Assembly: GCA_964387625.1 (NCBI GenBank)
Contig: CAYLWN010000028.1
Coordinates: forward strand, 1-12,455
Length of the DNA stretch: 12,455 bases
Direction of reading: 5' to 3'
From: CAYLWN01 sp964387625
GTDB lineage: Bacteria; Patescibacteriota; Microgenomatia; UBA10105
In this document: piece after piece, positions 12,455-12,455 of the stretch
Layout: each line of letters opens with the position of its first letter
Position numbering within the stretch: the stretch's first letter is position 1
Translations under genes and position numbers: made by a program
The notes under the pieces: model-generated
The model's database searches: none
What the model was told of the DNA's origin: nothing
The model's input: the letters and a program-made list of their open reading frames with translations, nothing else

Positions 12455-12455
12455 T

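Overview
The window looks like part of a chromosome from a Candidate Phyla Radiation bacterium (Patescibacteria, probably Microgenomates-like). This is inference. The grounds are AT-rich DNA, secreted proteins with Ser-Pro-Thr-Pro linkers, a TasA/camelysin-type protein, a short SET-domain protein, short intergenic regions, and many small palindromic repeats of the kind common in such genomes. Nothing in the window fixes the taxonomy.

Almost all genes lie on the minus strand, so the layout is read from high to low coordinates. At the right end, a SET-domain protein (12068-12454) is on the plus strand and points away from typA (9740-11602, minus), a translational GTPase. The region between them holds a typA promoter and terminator-like leader, a copy of a ~105 bp palindromic repeat, and a possible gene remnant. 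A small membrane protein (9341-9700, plus) converges on typA. Next come a secreted S8 subtilisin-like protease (7648-9033), a small exported protein (7132-7494), and a two-gene unit of a membrane-anchored DUF4352-like protein (6490-7032) and a DUF2292-like small protein (6301-6486).

The left half, 15-6052, is a surface-protein locus. It has a 521-residue secreted repeat protein (4487-6052), a 967-residue secreted, membrane-anchored repeat protein (1459-4362), a possible 39-residue ORF (1228-1347), and a TasA-like protein (15-1040). The two repeat proteins share one Asn/Thr/Gly-rich repeat (core N-N-V-D-x-x-A-N-T/S-G-x-N). The TasA-like protein belongs to a family known for extracellular fibres. 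I propose this as a candidate envelope or fibre system: a short repeat protein, a larger anchored repeat protein with DUF11 and Fn3 domains, and a TasA-like subunit. The S8 protease lies close by but is not shown to be connected.

Two modes of translation start are visible. The 521-residue and TasA-like genes have long structured leaders and an identical strong Shine-Dalgarno sequence (AAGGAGGTGA). The protease, the 120-residue exported protein and the SET gene instead have sigma-70-like promoters whose -10 box ends 6-10 nt before the ATG, which suggests leaderless mRNAs. Palindromic repeats of at least five kinds fill the intergenic spaces, and a short one sits in frame inside typA. No tRNA, rRNA, CRISPR array, transposase or origin was seen.
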